DNA from: Algoriphagus litoralis
GTDB lineage: Bacteria; Bacteroidota; Bacteroidia; Cytophagales; Cyclobacteriaceae
Length of the DNA stretch: 64,000 nt
NCBI RefSeq assembly: GCF_003259255.1
Contig: NZ_QGOL01000002.1
Coordinates: 682,001-746,000, forward strand
Direction: 5' to 3'
A program made the translations under genes and the position numbers. The notes beneath the pieces were generated by a model, which was given only the letters and a program-made list of their open reading frames with translations, was not told where the DNA came from and did not search any database. Below are positions 1 to 8,901 of this stretch, in pieces (the first letter of the stretch is position 1; each line of letters opens with the position of its first letter).

Positions 1-1
1 A

Positions 2-1048
2 CAGACAGCCGATCACGCTGGAGCATCAATTTTGAATTATGCGAAGGTGGTTTCACTTGAAAAAGATTCTTCGGAGAAAATAAATGGACTGGTTGTTCAG
101 GATTTGATTTCAAAGAAAAAATATCCTGTCAAGGCAAGAATGGTCGTAAATGCCACTGGAGTTTTTGCCGATAAAATCCTCAAAATGGACAATCCTGAGG
201 CTCCCAAAACAATTCAGCCAAGTCAGGGGATTCACCTTGTTTTGGATCTGGATTTTTTGGGCGGGAAAGATGCCCTCATGATTCCAAAGACCCGGGATGG
301 ACGAGTCCTTTTCGCTGTACCATGGCATGGGAAACTTGTGGTCGGTACTACGGATACACTTCGGGAAAAGGCTAAGTTGGAACCAGAAGCCTTGCAAAAA
401 GAAATTGATTTCGTACTGGAAACTGCGGCGGGATACCTTACCCGAAAACCTACCCGGGCTGATGTGAAGTCTGTATTTGCTGGACTGCGGCCTTTGGCAC
501 GGCCAAAGGAAGGCAGCACCAAGACCAAAGAAATCTCACGCTCGCACAAAGTCATCGTCTCAGAAAGTGGCCTCGTGACGCTAACCGGCGGGAAATGGAC
601 GACTTTCCGGAAAATGGGCGAAGATACCGTGGCGTATTTTCCAAAGATCACAGGCAGATCCATGGATGATTCGAGATCCAAGGATATCCTTCTTCATGGA
701 TTTACCAAGTCGATTCCCAATGGTCATTGGGCAGTCTATGGATCTGATGCCCCATTAATTCAAGAGTTGGCTTCTACTGATTCGAGTCTTGCTGAGCTTA
801 TTCATCCTGATTTTCCGTATATCCTCGCCGAGGTGCTTTGGGCTGTTCGCAATGAGATGGCGCTGAAGATTGAAGATGTACTCTCGCGCCGCATCCGGAT
901 GTTGATTTTGGATGCTCAAGCCGCCTTGGATTCAGCAGAAAAAGTAGGGAAGTTGATGGCCTCGGAACTCGGAATGGATGAAGCTTGGCTTACCAAGGAG
1001 CTGGATGATTTTAAAAATGTAGCAGAAAAATACGTGATAAAAACCTAG
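2..1048 (+). CDS. glpD: FAD-dependent glycerol-3-phosphate dehydrogenase (5' end missing)
   Basis: Oxidises sn-glycerol-3-phosphate to dihydroxyacetone phosphate and passes electrons to quinone at the inner membrane. The frame is open from base 2 (it reads QTADHAGASIL before the first possible internal start at 32), so the N-terminal FAD-binding Rossmann part lies outside the window. Visible are the DAO-fold core, with KLVVGTTDT and LTGGKWTTFRKM (the FAD/substrate region of GlpD proteins), and the C-terminal helical DAO_C domain ending in LTKELDDF. It is followed after 69 bases by glpK and then glpF, so it is the upstream gene of a glycerol operon. GlpD and GlpA share this fold; a single-chain GlpD is the simpler call. 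Confidence 0.93.
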   Translation, partial: QTADHAGASILNYAKVVSLEKDSSEKINGLVVQDLISKKKYPVKARMVVNATGVFADKILKMDNPEAPKTIQPSQGIHLVLDLDFLGGKDALMIPKTRDGRVLFAVPWHGKLVVGTTDTLREKAKLEPEALQKEIDFVLETAAGYLTRKPTRADVKSVFAGLRPLARPKEGSTKTKEISRSHKVIVSESGLVTLTGGKWTTFRKMGEDTVAYFPKITGRSMDDSRSKDILLHGFTKSIPNGHWAVYGSDAPLIQELASTDSSLAELIHPDFPYILAEVLWAVRNEMALKIEDVLSRRIRMLILDAQAALDSAEKVGKLMASELGMDEAWLTKELDDFKNVAEKYVIKT

Positions 1049-1089
1049 GTTTCTCAAGGTTGATCGCAGTTTGAAAAGTGACTCTAAAT

Positions 1090-1100
1090 CCTAAACGAAT
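1090..1100 (+). repeat. 11-mer CCTAAACGAAT upstream of glpK (copy 1 of 2)
   Basis: The 11-mer CCTAAACGAAT ends 17 bases before the glpK ATG. The same 11-mer occurs at 2682-2692 before glpF. Shared leader motifs inside one operon can be translation enhancers, processing sites or regulator sites; the sequence does not tell which. Confidence 0.4.
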
Positions 1101-1117
1101 AATCCCTCAAACCCAAA

Positions 1118-2617
1118 ATGACCCAAAACAAACCCTTTATAATGGCTCTGGATCAAGGGACGACCAGTTCTAGAGCAATTGTTTTTGACAAGCAGGGCCA
1201 GATCGTCTCAGTGGCTCAAAAAGAATTCAAGCAGTTTTTCCCAAAGCAAGGCTGGGTTGAACATGACGCAAACGAAATCTGGACGAGTCAGTCAGCAGTA
1301 ATGATCGAGGCACTTGTCAACAAAGACATCCGTGCTGATCAAATTGCCGCCATCGGAATTACCAATCAGCGGGAAACCACCATCGTGTGGGATCGAAAAA
1401 CCGGTAAACCCATCCATAAGGCGATAGTCTGGCAGGACCGTCGTACTGCAGGATTTTGCAACGAACTCAAGGAAAAGGGACATGCAGATTTGATTGCATC
1501 GAAAACCGGCTTGATCATCGATGCCTACTTTTCAGCGACTAAAATCCGGTGGATCCTGGAAAACGTCAAAGGAGCCAGAGAACGTGCAGAAGCAGGAGAA
1601 TTGGCTTTTGGAACAGTGGATTCTTGGTTGATTTGGAAGCTTACGAAAGGGCAGTCTCACTTGACTGACATCACCAATGCCAGCAGAACGATGATTTTCA
1701 ACATTCATACACAGGAATGGGATCAGGAACTTTTGGACCTTTTTGAAATCCCCAAATCCATGCTCCCAGAGGTAAAGACCTGCAGTGAAGTCTTCTGCGA
1801 AACGGCAGGAGATGTGCTGAGTGTGAAAATCCCCATCGCTGGAGTGGCCGGAGATCAGCAGGCTGCTCTTTTCGGCCAACTTTGCATCGAGCCGGGCATG
1901 GCAAAAACGACTTACGGCACTGGCTGTTTTTTAGTCATGAATACCGGAAAAGAAGCTGTACGGTCAAAAAATCAATTGTTGACAACTGTCGCTTGGAAGA
2001 TTGGCGACGAAATCAACTATGCATTGGAAGGATCGGTTTTCATCGGTGGAGCAGCAGTTCAGTGGCTTCGGGATGGGTTGGAGCTTTTCAAAAAAGCATC
2101 GGAAACCGAAAAACTGGCTACGAGTCTATCAGATAATGATGGAGTTTATTTTGTCCCGGCACTTTCTGGTCTGGGAGCACCGCATTGGGATCAGGATGCT
2201 AGAGGAGCATTTTTTGGAATCACACGGGGAACTACCATTGCGCACATGACTCGGGCAGCTCTAGAAGCGATCGCTTATCAAGTTTATGATGTGCTCAAAG
2301 CCATGGAAAAGGATAGCGGCAAACCCACTCAGGAACTCAGAGTCGATGGAGGTGCTACTGCCAATAACTTTCTGATGCAGTTTCAGGCAGATTTGTTGGG
2401 CTGCGAAATCAAAAGACCGCAAATCATCGAAACCACCGCTATTGGCGCAGCATTTTTAGCTGGCCTAGCAGTTGGGTTTTGGAAAGACCGGGATGAGCTT
2501 CAGGCACTTTGGGCGGCAGATCGAAGTTTCCAACCAGAAATGGAGAAAAGCAAGCAGGAGGAGTTGATTCATTTTTGGCACAAAGCAGTAGAGCGATCTA
2601 AAAATTGGGTAGAATAA
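1118..2617 (+). CDS. glpK: Glycerol kinase
   Basis: Phosphorylates glycerol to glycerol-3-phosphate with ATP in the cytoplasm, the committing step of glycerol use. The 499-residue length is standard for the family. The FGGY-kinase signature is clear: [14 protein letters not shown] at residues 11-24 (phosphate binding), [12 protein letters not shown], the substrate region [20 protein letters not shown], and the C-terminal adenine site [20 protein letters not shown]. It sits between glpD and glpF, so the three encode uptake, phosphorylation and oxidation of glycerol. The ATG at 1118 gives the canonical N-terminus. No regulator gene is visible nearby; any glp regulator would lie upstream of the window. 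Confidence 0.97.
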   Translation: MTQNKPFIMALDQGTTSSRAIVFDKQGQIVSVAQKEFKQFFPKQGWVEHDANEIWTSQSAVMIEALVNKDIRADQIAAIGITNQRETTIVWDRKTGKPIHKAIVWQDRRTAGFCNELKEKGHADLIASKTGLIIDAYFSATKIRWILENVKGARERAEAGELAFGTVDSWLIWKLTKGQSHLTDITNASRTMIFNIHTQEWDQELLDLFEIPKSMLPEVKTCSEVFCETAGDVLSVKIPIAGVAGDQQAALFGQLCIEPGMAKTTYGTGCFLVMNTGKEAVRSKNQLLTTVAWKIGDEINYALEGSVFIGGAAVQWLRDGLELFKKASETEKLATSLSDNDGVYFVPALSGLGAPHWDQDARGAFFGITRGTTIAHMTRAALEAIAYQVYDVLKAMEKDSGKPTQELRVDGGATANNFLMQFQADLLGCEIKRPQIIETTAIGAAFLAGLAVGFWKDRDELQALWAADRSFQPEMEKSKQEELIHFWHKAVERSKNWVE

Positions 2618-2639
2618 GATGAAATTCCCTTCCAAAATG

Positions 2640-2658
2640 CATCTCCCAAAGGGAGATG
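2640..2658 (+). other. Intercistronic stem-loop between glpK and glpF
   Basis: An 8-bp perfect stem (CATCTCCC pairing with GGGAGATG) closes an AAA loop at 2648-2650. No T-run follows, so it is not a good intrinsic terminator. A stem after glpK could stabilise or process the mRNA and set the ratio of glpK to glpF. That role is inference. Confidence 0.5.
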
Positions 2659-2681
2659 ATTTCTCAAAGTATCCCACCAGC

Positions 2682-2692
2682 CCTAAACGAAT
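2682..2692 (+). repeat. 11-mer CCTAAACGAAT upstream of glpF (copy 2 of 2)
   Basis: Second copy of the glpK leader 11-mer, here ending 9 bases before the glpF ATG. The differing distance to the ATG argues against a simple ribosome-binding role. Confidence 0.4.
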
Positions 2693-2701
2693 TATAAACA
2701 G

Positions 2702-3436
2702 ATGAATCCTTATATCGCAGAATTAATCGGAACAGGATTATTACTCCTGCTTGGCTCCGGAGTAGTAGCCAATATGCTCCTTCCTAAAACCAAAGGTCAT
2801 GGTGGAGGAATCATGGAAATCAGTACGGCTTGGGCTTTTGCCGTATTTGTAGGCGTTGTGGTAGCTGGACCCTATAGTGGGGCACACCTTAATCCTGCGG
2901 TGACAGTTGGTCTGGCTGTAGCGGGCAAATTTGATTGGGCTTCAGTCCCGGGCTATATTTTAGCTCAAATCATTGGAGCAATGATTGGAGTGGGGATAGC
3001 ATGGCTGATGTACAAGGATCATTACGAATCGAGTGATGACCCGGGGATTATTGCAGCACCATTTGGCACCTCTCCGGCTATCCGCAACTTGCCTTTGAAT
3101 TTTTTCTCCGAGTTGGTTGGAACCTTTGTCTTGATCTTTGTGATCCTGTACAATCAAGGTGCCATGCTAGGGGATGAGAATCAAACTCCAGTAGGGATGG
3201 GTTCCTTGGGAGCTGTTCCGGTTGCGTTTCTGATATGGGTTATAGGTCTTGGCCTCGGCGGTACTACAGGCTATGCTATCAATCCTGCCCGTGATTTTGG
3301 GCCACGCCTGATGCATCAATTACTCCCTATCAAAGGGAAAGGAAAAACAGATTGGGGATATGCTTGGGTGCCCATTCTTGGGCCCATTACTGGAGGAGCC
3401 TTGGCAGCATTGTTGTATTTGGTGGTGGGTTCTTGA
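2702..3436 (+). CDS. glpF: Glycerol facilitator (aquaglyceroporin, MIP family)
   Basis: Inner-membrane channel for passive glycerol entry. The 244-residue protein has the six-helix MIP layout with both pore loops: HLNPAVT near residue 63 and INPARDFGPR near residue 198. The aspartate directly after the second NPAR favours glycerol facilitators over pure water channels. It is the last gene of the glp cluster, 84 bases after glpK with a hairpin between, and is followed by a strong terminator. The combination with glpK implies that glycerol entering by facilitated diffusion is trapped by phosphorylation. Confidence 0.95.
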   Translation: MNPYIAELIGTGLLLLLGSGVVANMLLPKTKGHGGGIMEISTAWAFAVFVGVVVAGPYSGAHLNPAVTVGLAVAGKFDWASVPGYILAQIIGAMIGVGIAWLMYKDHYESSDDPGIIAAPFGTSPAIRNLPLNFFSELVGTFVLIFVILYNQGAMLGDENQTPVGMGSLGAVPVAFLIWVIGLGLGGTTGYAINPARDFGPRLMHQLLPIKGKGKTDWGYAWVPILGPITGGALAALLYLVVGS

Positions 3437-3534
3437 AAATAGAATATTTGGCGATTGTAATCTCTGAAAATAGGTGTATTTGGGATTACGATCTCGAAAA
3501 ATACATTACTCAAGAAGGTTACCCACAAAATTGA

Positions 3535-3567
3535 AAAGCCCTGGCATCATGCCAGGGCTTTCTTTTT
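3535..3567 (+). terminator. Intrinsic terminator between glpF and ddl
   Basis: A 10-bp perfect stem (AGCCCTGGCA, 3537-3546, with TGCCAGGGCT, 3550-3559) has a TCA loop and is flanked by A-rich and T-rich tracts (TTTCTTTTTC). It can serve both convergent genes, glpF from the left and ddl from the right. Confidence 0.85.
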
Positions 3568-3586
3568 CTAATTTCAAACCGATTTA

Positions 3587-4573
3587 TCACCCAAACATCT
3601 CCTCGATCAAGTCAGTATAAAAATCCCTAACTTCCATGCCTATGGCTCTTACCTGTTGGGAAATCAAGCTGGTTTCAGTTTGCCCCGGCACCGTGTTGAT
3701 TTCGATAAAATAGAATTTTCCCGTGTCGTGTTGGAGGAAGTAATCGATCCGCACAGCCCCCTTGCAGTTCAGCTTTTCATAGACTTTCGTCACGATTCTA
3801 CCCACACGTTCCACTTCTTCCTCGCTCATTCTTCCCGGGGTGATTTCTTCACAAACTCCAGGGACATACTTTGCCTCGTAGTCAAAAAATTCCTTGCTGC
3901 TCACAATTTCTGTGGCTGGCAAAACGTTGATTTGTCCTTTTCCCTTAAATACGCCTATAGAAAACTCCCTTCCCGAGACAAACTCTTCGACCAAAACTTG
4001 CTTGTCTTCTGCAAAGGCTTTTTCCAAAGCTTCAGGTAATTCTTCCCAAGTTTTCACTTTGCTCATTCCGATAGAGCTTCCCCCATTATTGGGTTTGATG
4101 AATAGTGGTAGCGCAAGTTCTTTTGCTATTTTGGAGGCATTTTCAGCCAAATTTTCAAAAAGCTGAATCGATCTGGCTACGTTCAATTCAGGTATATCCT
4201 GCACAATCGCCTTGGTGTAGCCCTTGTTCATCGTAATCGCTGATGTCAGCTGATCGCAGGTTGTATAGGGGATGCCCAGCATGTCAAAGTAGCCGGCCAA
4301 TTTTCCATCCTCTCCCGGCGAACCGTGGAGGATGTTAAATACGCCGTCGAAAGTGATTTTTTCGTCTCCAAGGCTGATGCTGAAATCATTCAGGTCCACA
4401 GGGATTTTTTCCCCGGCGGCATTCAAATAGTGCCAATCGCCTGGATAAATGAGGATTTTGTATACGTCATATTTCTGTCTATCGATAGTCTTTTCGACAA
4501 CAGCAGCACTTTTCAATGAAATGACTGATTCTCCGGTAAATCCTCCGGTCACCAGGGCAATTGTTTTCTTCAT
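3587..4573 (-). CDS. ddl: D-alanine--D-alanine ligase
   Basis: ATP-dependent ligase that makes the D-Ala-D-Ala dipeptide of peptidoglycan precursors in the cytoplasm. The 328-residue protein has the Ddl order: N-terminal GGFTGESVISLKSA, HGSPGEDG near residue 84, the ATP-grasp segment FIKPNNGGSSIGMSKV, the ligase signature with KGAVRIDYFL, and the Mg site FIEINTVPGQTETS. It is a single gene facing glpF across a terminator, so probably transcribed alone. Its upstream region carries a dispersed palindromic repeat. Confidence 0.95.
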   Translation of the reverse strand: MKKTIALVTGGFTGESVISLKSAAVVEKTIDRQKYDVYKILIYPGDWHYLNAAGEKIPVDLNDFSISLGDEKITFDGVFNILHGSPGEDGKLAGYFDMLGIPYTTCDQLTSAITMNKGYTKAIVQDIPELNVARSIQLFENLAENASKIAKELALPLFIKPNNGGSSIGMSKVKTWEELPEALEKAFAEDKQVLVEEFVSGREFSIGVFKGKGQINVLPATEIVSSKEFFDYEAKYVPGVCEEITPGRMSEEEVERVGRIVTKVYEKLNCKGAVRIDYFLQHDTGKFYFIEINTVPGQTETSLISQQVRAIGMEVRDFYTDLIEEMFG

Positions 4574-4613
4574 AGCTGGGAAACTTTACAATACGAAGTA
4601 GCTTATTTTCTCT

Positions 4614-4670
4614 TAACCCTCCAAAGGTTTCTAAAAAACCCTCCTAGGGTTTCGAACCCTTGGCGGGTTA
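4614..4670. repeat. Dispersed palindromic repeat between ddl and the S9 protease
   Basis: The segment holds a hairpin (AAACCCT at 4636-4642 with AGGGTTT at 4646-4652) and, overlapping it, GGGTTTCGAACCCTTGG at 4647-4663. The block 4647-4669 matches 26188-26210 at 19 of 23 positions. Two copies far apart in unrelated gaps point to a genome-wide small palindromic repeat. Confidence 0.55.
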
Positions 4671-4691
4671 GTTCGAGGTTTTATATATTCG
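4660..4691 (+). promoter_or_regulatory. Possible promoter for the S9 protease gene
   Basis: TTGG at 4660-4663, a 20-base spacer and TATATTCG at 4684-4691 resemble the Bacteroidota promoter (TTTG-N19..21-TAnnTTTG) with one mismatch in each element. The -33 part overlaps the end of the palindromic repeat. Confidence 0.4.
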
Positions 4692-4732
4692 TCCAGATTT
4701 TACACAAGAATTTTACCCAAAATTTCAAGAAT

Positions 4733-6919
4733 ATGATTAAAATTAAGAAAGTGTTAAGCCTGGCCTGGATCGCAATGATCGGGCTTGTACTCAGCACACA
4801 GGCCCAAAGCCTAAAAAAAGTAACACTGGAAGATGTCTTCAAAAAAGGCACCTTCTCCCAAAAATCCGTCTATGGCATCAACTGGATGAAGGACGGGCAG
4901 TATTACAGTTCACTCGTACAAAAGTCAGGAGCACCCGCCGTAGTGAAGATCAACCTCGCTACAGGCGAAGAAGCTGGGGTATTGCTGGATGGAAGTGCAT
5001 TGGGTGTCAATTTTTCTTCCTACAGCTTCAATGCAGATGAATCCAAAGCTTTGATTGCAACCGATGTGGAATCGATCTATCGACGCTCTTCCAAAGGTAT
5101 TTTTTATGTAGTAGATATGGCCTCCGGCCAAAAGCAAGAGCTAATGAACGGGGAGAAAATTTCCTATGCTACGCTTTCTCCTGACAATGACAAAGTTGCT
5201 TTTGTCAAAGAAAACAACCTCTACATAGTCGAGTTGGCAACCAATAAGTTGACTCAAATCACCACAGACGGAGCGTGGAACAAAGTCATCAACGGATCTG
5301 CCGATTGGGTTTATGAGGAGGAGTTTTCCATGGCTCAGGCATTCAAATGGTCGCCTGACGGCAAAAAGATTGCTTTCATCCGATTCGATGAAACCCAAGT
5401 TCCTGAGTTCAATATGCAAATCTGGGGGCCGCTTTATCCGCAGGATTACAAATTCAAATATCCTAAAGCGGGTGAAAAAAATGCCCTGGTCAGCATTCAT
5501 GTGTATGACTTGACTTCTGGGAAAACGCAAAAAGTCGATGCAGGTACGGAAACTGACATTTATTTGCCGCGGATCTATTGGACTAAAGACGCCAACCAAT
5601 TGGCATTTATCAGGATGAATCGCCTTCAAAATCAACTGGATCTCTTTCATGCCGATGCAACCACTGGGGAAAGTAAACTGATCATTTCCGACACTTCCAA
5701 AACCTATGTGGATTTGGATTATAATGATGATTTGCAATACTTGAGCGACGGAAAATCATTCATCCGAACCTCTGAGCAAGATGGCTTCAAGCACATTTAT
5801 CACCACAATATGGACGGAAGCCTGATCCGTCAGATCACTTCGGGAAATTGGGAAGTAAGCTCCATGGTAGGAATCGATGAAAAGGCCAAAAAACTCTATT
5901 TTATCTCCACTGAAGCCTCTCCTTTGGAGCGAAATTTCTATGTCATTAATTTGGATGGCAAAGGCAAAAAGTCCTTGACCCCAGCTAAAGGGACGCATAC
6001 GATTAACATGAGTGGAGACCATAGGTTTTTCATTGACTATTACTCCACTACAGATAGTCCTGTGAATGTCACCCTGAATGAAGCGTCTGGGAAAGTCATC
6101 AAAGTCCTCGAAAACAATCAAGCGCTTAAGGATAAACTAGCTGGTTTTGCTTTGGGCAAAAAGGAATTCTTCTCCTTCGCTACAGTAGATGGGACCGAAC
6201 TTAACGGCTACATCATCAAGCCTGCAGACTTTGATCCAACGAAGAAATATCCTGTCCTGATGTACGTCTATGGTGGTCCGGGTTCACAAAATGTACTGAA
6301 TTCTTGGGGAGGAACCCGTGATTTTTGGCATCAGCAATTGGCTGCTGAGGGCATAATTGTGGCCTGTGTAGACAATCGGGGAACGGGCGGCAGAGGCAGG
6401 GATTTCAAACATTCCACTTATGCAAATCTCGGAAAATTAGAAACCATCGATCAGATCGAGGGAGCAAAGTTTTTTGCAAAAATGCCTTTTGTGGATGCCT
6501 CCAGAATCGGAATTTGGGGATGGTCGTATGGAGGCTATATGTCATCTCTTGCCCTGATGAAGGGCAATGATGTCTTCAAAACCGCCATTGCTGTAGCTCC
6601 TGTGACCACTTGGAGATATTACGACACGATCTATACCGAGCGTTACCTACAGACTCCCCAGCTCAATGCGGCTGGATACGATGACAACAGTCCGATCACT
6701 CATGTGAATATGCTGAAAGGAAACTTCCTTTTGATTCATGGCACAGGTGATGACAATGTCCACTTTCAGAATTCTGTAGACTTAGTCAATGCGCTGATTG
6801 CAGCTGACAAGCAGTTTGAGACGTTCTATTATCCCAATCGAAACCACGGAATATACGGAGGCAATACCACTTGGCATTTGTACACACAGATGACCGACTT
6901 CTTGAAGCGGAAGCTGTAA
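4733..6919 (+). CDS. Secreted S9 dipeptidyl peptidase IV-like protease
   Basis: Serine exopeptidase that removes N-terminal dipeptides, usually X-Pro, from peptides in the periplasm or outside the cell. The 728-residue protein starts with a Sec signal peptide ending in LSTQAQS. It has the DPP-IV beta-propeller (about residues 40-460, with DWVYEEEF carrying the paired glutamates that bind the substrate amino terminus) and a C-terminal alpha/beta-hydrolase domain. The catalytic Ser lies in GWSYGGYM near residue 603, the Asp in GTGDDNVHF, and the His in NRNHGIYGG near the end. All three catalytic residues are present. Monocistronic, with its own promoter-like sequence and a terminator after it. 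Confidence 0.93.
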   Translation: MIKIKKVLSLAWIAMIGLVLSTQAQSLKKVTLEDVFKKGTFSQKSVYGINWMKDGQYYSSLVQKSGAPAVVKINLATGEEAGVLLDGSALGVNFSSYSFNADESKALIATDVESIYRRSSKGIFYVVDMASGQKQELMNGEKISYATLSPDNDKVAFVKENNLYIVELATNKLTQITTDGAWNKVINGSADWVYEEEFSMAQAFKWSPDGKKIAFIRFDETQVPEFNMQIWGPLYPQDYKFKYPKAGEKNALVSIHVYDLTSGKTQKVDAGTETDIYLPRIYWTKDANQLAFIRMNRLQNQLDLFHADATTGESKLIISDTSKTYVDLDYNDDLQYLSDGKSFIRTSEQDGFKHIYHHNMDGSLIRQITSGNWEVSSMVGIDEKAKKLYFISTEASPLERNFYVINLDGKGKKSLTPAKGTHTINMSGDHRFFIDYYSTTDSPVNVTLNEASGKVIKVLENNQALKDKLAGFALGKKEFFSFATVDGTELNGYIIKPADFDPTKKYPVLMYVYGGPGSQNVLNSWGGTRDFWHQQLAAEGIIVACVDNRGTGGRGRDFKHSTYANLGKLETIDQIEGAKFFAKMPFVDASRIGIWGWSYGGYMSSLALMKGNDVFKTAIAVAPVTTWRYYDTIYTERYLQTPQLNAAGYDDNSPITHVNMLKGNFLLIHGTGDDNVHFQNSVDLVNALIAADKQFETFYYPNRNHGIYGGNTTWHLYTQMTDFLKRKL

Positions 6920-6939
6920 TCAGAAATATGAAAAATGAG

Positions 6940-6974
6940 AAACCCGCAGAGTAAAAACTACTGCGGGTTTTTTT
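6940..6974 (+). terminator. Intrinsic terminator after the S9 protease gene
   Basis: A 10-bp stem (AAACCCGCAG with CTGCGGGTTT) and an 11-base loop are followed by TTTT. It also overlaps the 3' end of the facing small gene. Confidence 0.8.
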
Positions 6975-7212
6975 ATGCAATCTTGATCTGATCCAAATAG
7001 AACTTCATACGGCTATGATCCCGCTCCAGGTATTCGATGCGGTCTATTTTGTCCAGCTTGTGATTGTAAAAAACCTCCACGTATTCATTGTCGAGCAAGT
7101 AGAGATTGATCTTGTGCCGATAATAGCGAATGCCCACCACAAAAGTACCCTCGATAAAGAGGGTTCTGATTTTTTGGTGGATTGGTAAAACGCTAAACTC
7201 TTCTCGACTCAT
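6973..7212 (-). CDS. Conserved small hypothetical protein
   Basis: I do not recognise this 79-residue protein. It has no signal peptide or membrane segment, is rich in charged and aromatic residues (RYYRHKINLYLLDNEYVEVFYN) and looks like a small all-beta or mixed cytoplasmic domain. It starts with ATG (MSREEFSVLP). Its stop lies in the T-run of the terminator shared with the upstream convergent protease. Codon use looks like that of its neighbours, so it is probably real. Confidence 0.6.
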   Translation of the reverse strand: MSREEFSVLPIHQKIRTLFIEGTFVVGIRYYRHKINLYLLDNEYVEVFYNHKLDKIDRIEYLERDHSRMKFYLDQIKIA

Positions 7213-7357
7213 ATCTTTTCTATTGCTTCACTAAGACCTCAATTTAGCCAAATTGGTTCAGCTTTTTGATCGTAAAATGGATAAAAAAGTCAAGACAAAG
7301 ACTTCCTCTGCGCAGCGAAGCAATTTTCAATTCGCGCTAATCACCCTATCGCGGTAA

Positions 7358-7387
7358 ACAAAAAACCTCCGGTTTTAGCCGGAGGTT
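7358..7387 (-). terminator. Intrinsic terminator after the MBL-rhodanese gene
   Basis: Read on the minus strand, a 9-bp stem AACCTCCGG / CCGGAGGTT (7379-7387 and 7364-7372) with a 6-base loop is followed by TTTTTGTTT. It lies 29 bases after the stop of the minus-strand gene. Confidence 0.85.
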
Positions 7388-7415
7388 GGGTGAAGCAACT
7401 TTTTTCAGTTCCTTA

Positions 7416-8762
7416 TCAATGTGCTACCAATTGAAATTCTTTGATCGCCTCGCTGAAGTCCAAGACTTCATTTTCTTCCAATTCTGCCGCTACGATACTA
7501 GAGCCTGCAGCAGATCGGTATCCTCCCGCACAGTGAACGACCACAGGTTTTTCTGTCGGAATCTCTTTTGCCCGCTCCCGCAATTCCTGAAGCGGAATAT
7601 TGATCGAATCTTCGAATATCGGAGCGGTGGCATGTTCCTCTCTGCTACGAATATCAACGATGGTAAAGCGTTCTTTATTGGCTTTGAAGGCTTCCAAGTC
7701 GAATGAATCCCCTTTTTCAGTCATTCCGGCTGGATTTACCACTGCGCCTTTGATTAATTGTTCGTATCCGATCTTTGCAGCTTTTGTTATCAAAATCTCC
7801 AGCTCAGCTGCTGAATTTGCGATCAAGAAGAATTGCTCTTCCGGTCCGACGATCGAGCCAAGCCAAGTTTCAAATTTGCCCCCATTCATGATATTGATGG
7901 CTCCGGCAATATGTCCAGCAGCGAAATCAACATTATTTCTGGTGTCGATAACCAAGGCATCCTCTGGCAAAGTTGATCCCTCTGGCCAAATGCCCACTTG
8001 AGTAATGGATCGCTGATAGGCAGGGGCACCTTTTTTGTTCATATCGACATCGTAGCCAAAGTATTTTGGGATGTATGGTTGACCTTGAAGCAAAGAGTCC
8101 ACAAATGTTTTTTCATCCAGATCGCTGAAAGCCCAGTTTGTTGCGCGCTGTTCGCCGATCGTAGACTGACGTGCATCGCTGAGGTTTTTGCCACAAAGCG
8201 AACCTGCACCATGTGCCGGGAAAACCAAGACTTCATCAGCCAAAGGCTTCAGTTTATCCTGGACGGTGTGATACATCATCTTCGCCAATTCCTCTCGCTG
8301 AGCCATCATATTTCCTGCCTTTTCTCTCAGGTCAGGCCGACCCACATCACCGATGAAAAGTGTATCACCGGAGAAAAGCGCGTGGTCTTTTCCATTTTCA
8401 TCTCTCAGCAAAATGCTGATCGAATCGGGCGAATGACCCGGAGTGTGCAAGGAATGGAAAGTTACTTTTCTCATTTCGAATGAATCTCCTTCATCAAATC
8501 CAACATGTGGATATTCTGCTCCGACCAACTTGGATACATAGATCGTAGCATCCTCATTTTTATGAAATTCCAAGTGCGAACTCACAAAGTCAGCATGGGG
8601 GTGAGTTTCAATTACAGCAACGATTTTGGCATTGTTAGCTTGAGCAAAATCAGAATATTGTTGAGGATTCCGTCCAGGATCAACCAAAGCGATTTTTCCT
8701 TCGCTCAGGATGGCGTAGCTCGCATGGGCTAATCCTTCGTCATAAAACTGCTGAATATTCAT
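7416..8762 (-). CDS. MBL-fold hydrolase fused to two rhodanese domains (persulfide dioxygenase/sulfurtransferase-like)
   Basis: Probably oxidises or transfers persulfide sulfur in the cytoplasm; MBL-rhodanese fusions such as CstB and ETHE1-type enzymes do this. The 448-residue protein has an N-terminal metallo-beta-lactamase domain with THPHADFVSSH near residues 53-63, HTPGHSPDS and FSGDTLFIGD, all metal-ligand motifs. Two rhodanese-like domains follow. The first (around residues 265-345) lacks a cysteine where the active site should be (FFLIANSAAE). The second keeps it in VVHCAGGYRSA near residue 410. One degenerate and one active rhodanese domain is typical of these fusions. Monocistronic, with its own promoter, a CRP/FNR-like site and a terminator. 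Confidence 0.88.
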   Translation of the reverse strand: MNIQQFYDEGLAHASYAILSEGKIALVDPGRNPQQYSDFAQANNAKIVAVIETHPHADFVSSHLEFHKNEDATIYVSKLVGAEYPHVGFDEGDSFEMRKVTFHSLHTPGHSPDSISILLRDENGKDHALFSGDTLFIGDVGRPDLREKAGNMMAQREELAKMMYHTVQDKLKPLADEVLVFPAHGAGSLCGKNLSDARQSTIGEQRATNWAFSDLDEKTFVDSLLQGQPYIPKYFGYDVDMNKKGAPAYQRSITQVGIWPEGSTLPEDALVIDTRNNVDFAAGHIAGAINIMNGGKFETWLGSIVGPEEQFFLIANSAAELEILITKAAKIGYEQLIKGAVVNPAGMTEKGDSFDLEAFKANKERFTIVDIRSREEHATAPIFEDSINIPLQELRERAKEIPTEKPVVVHCAGGYRSAAGSSIVAAELEENEVLDFSEAIKEFQLVAH

Positions 8763-8793
8763 AGGTATTTATTATTGATTCTAGATTTTGATA

Positions 8794-8801
8794 CAAATGT
8801 A
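8794..8801 (-). promoter_or_regulatory. -7 element of the MBL-rhodanese promoter
   Basis: On the minus strand this reads TACATTTG, a perfect TAnnTTTG box, ending 31 bases before the ATG. No good TTTG is found 19-21 bases upstream, where the CRP/FNR-like site begins instead. That fits an activator-dependent promoter. Confidence 0.6.
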
Positions 8802-8822
8802 AAATGTCTGGCACTTGATTTC

Positions 8823-8838
8823 TGTGACGATCATCACT
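8823..8838 (-). promoter_or_regulatory. CRP/FNR-family type operator (TGTGA-N6-TCACT)
   Basis: TGTGA, six bases, TCACT matches the CRP consensus TGTGA-N6-TCACA in 9 of 10 fixed positions. Its centre (8830.5) lies about 41-43 bases upstream of the start expected from the TACATTTG box, the usual place of a class II activator. The site is also about 64 bases upstream of the divergent NlpC/P60 gene. Confidence 0.5.
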
Positions 8839-8901
8839 TTGGAAAAAGATCACTAGGCATTATACGGATTGCCTTGGTAAAACCAATCGTACCACTTAAA
8901 C

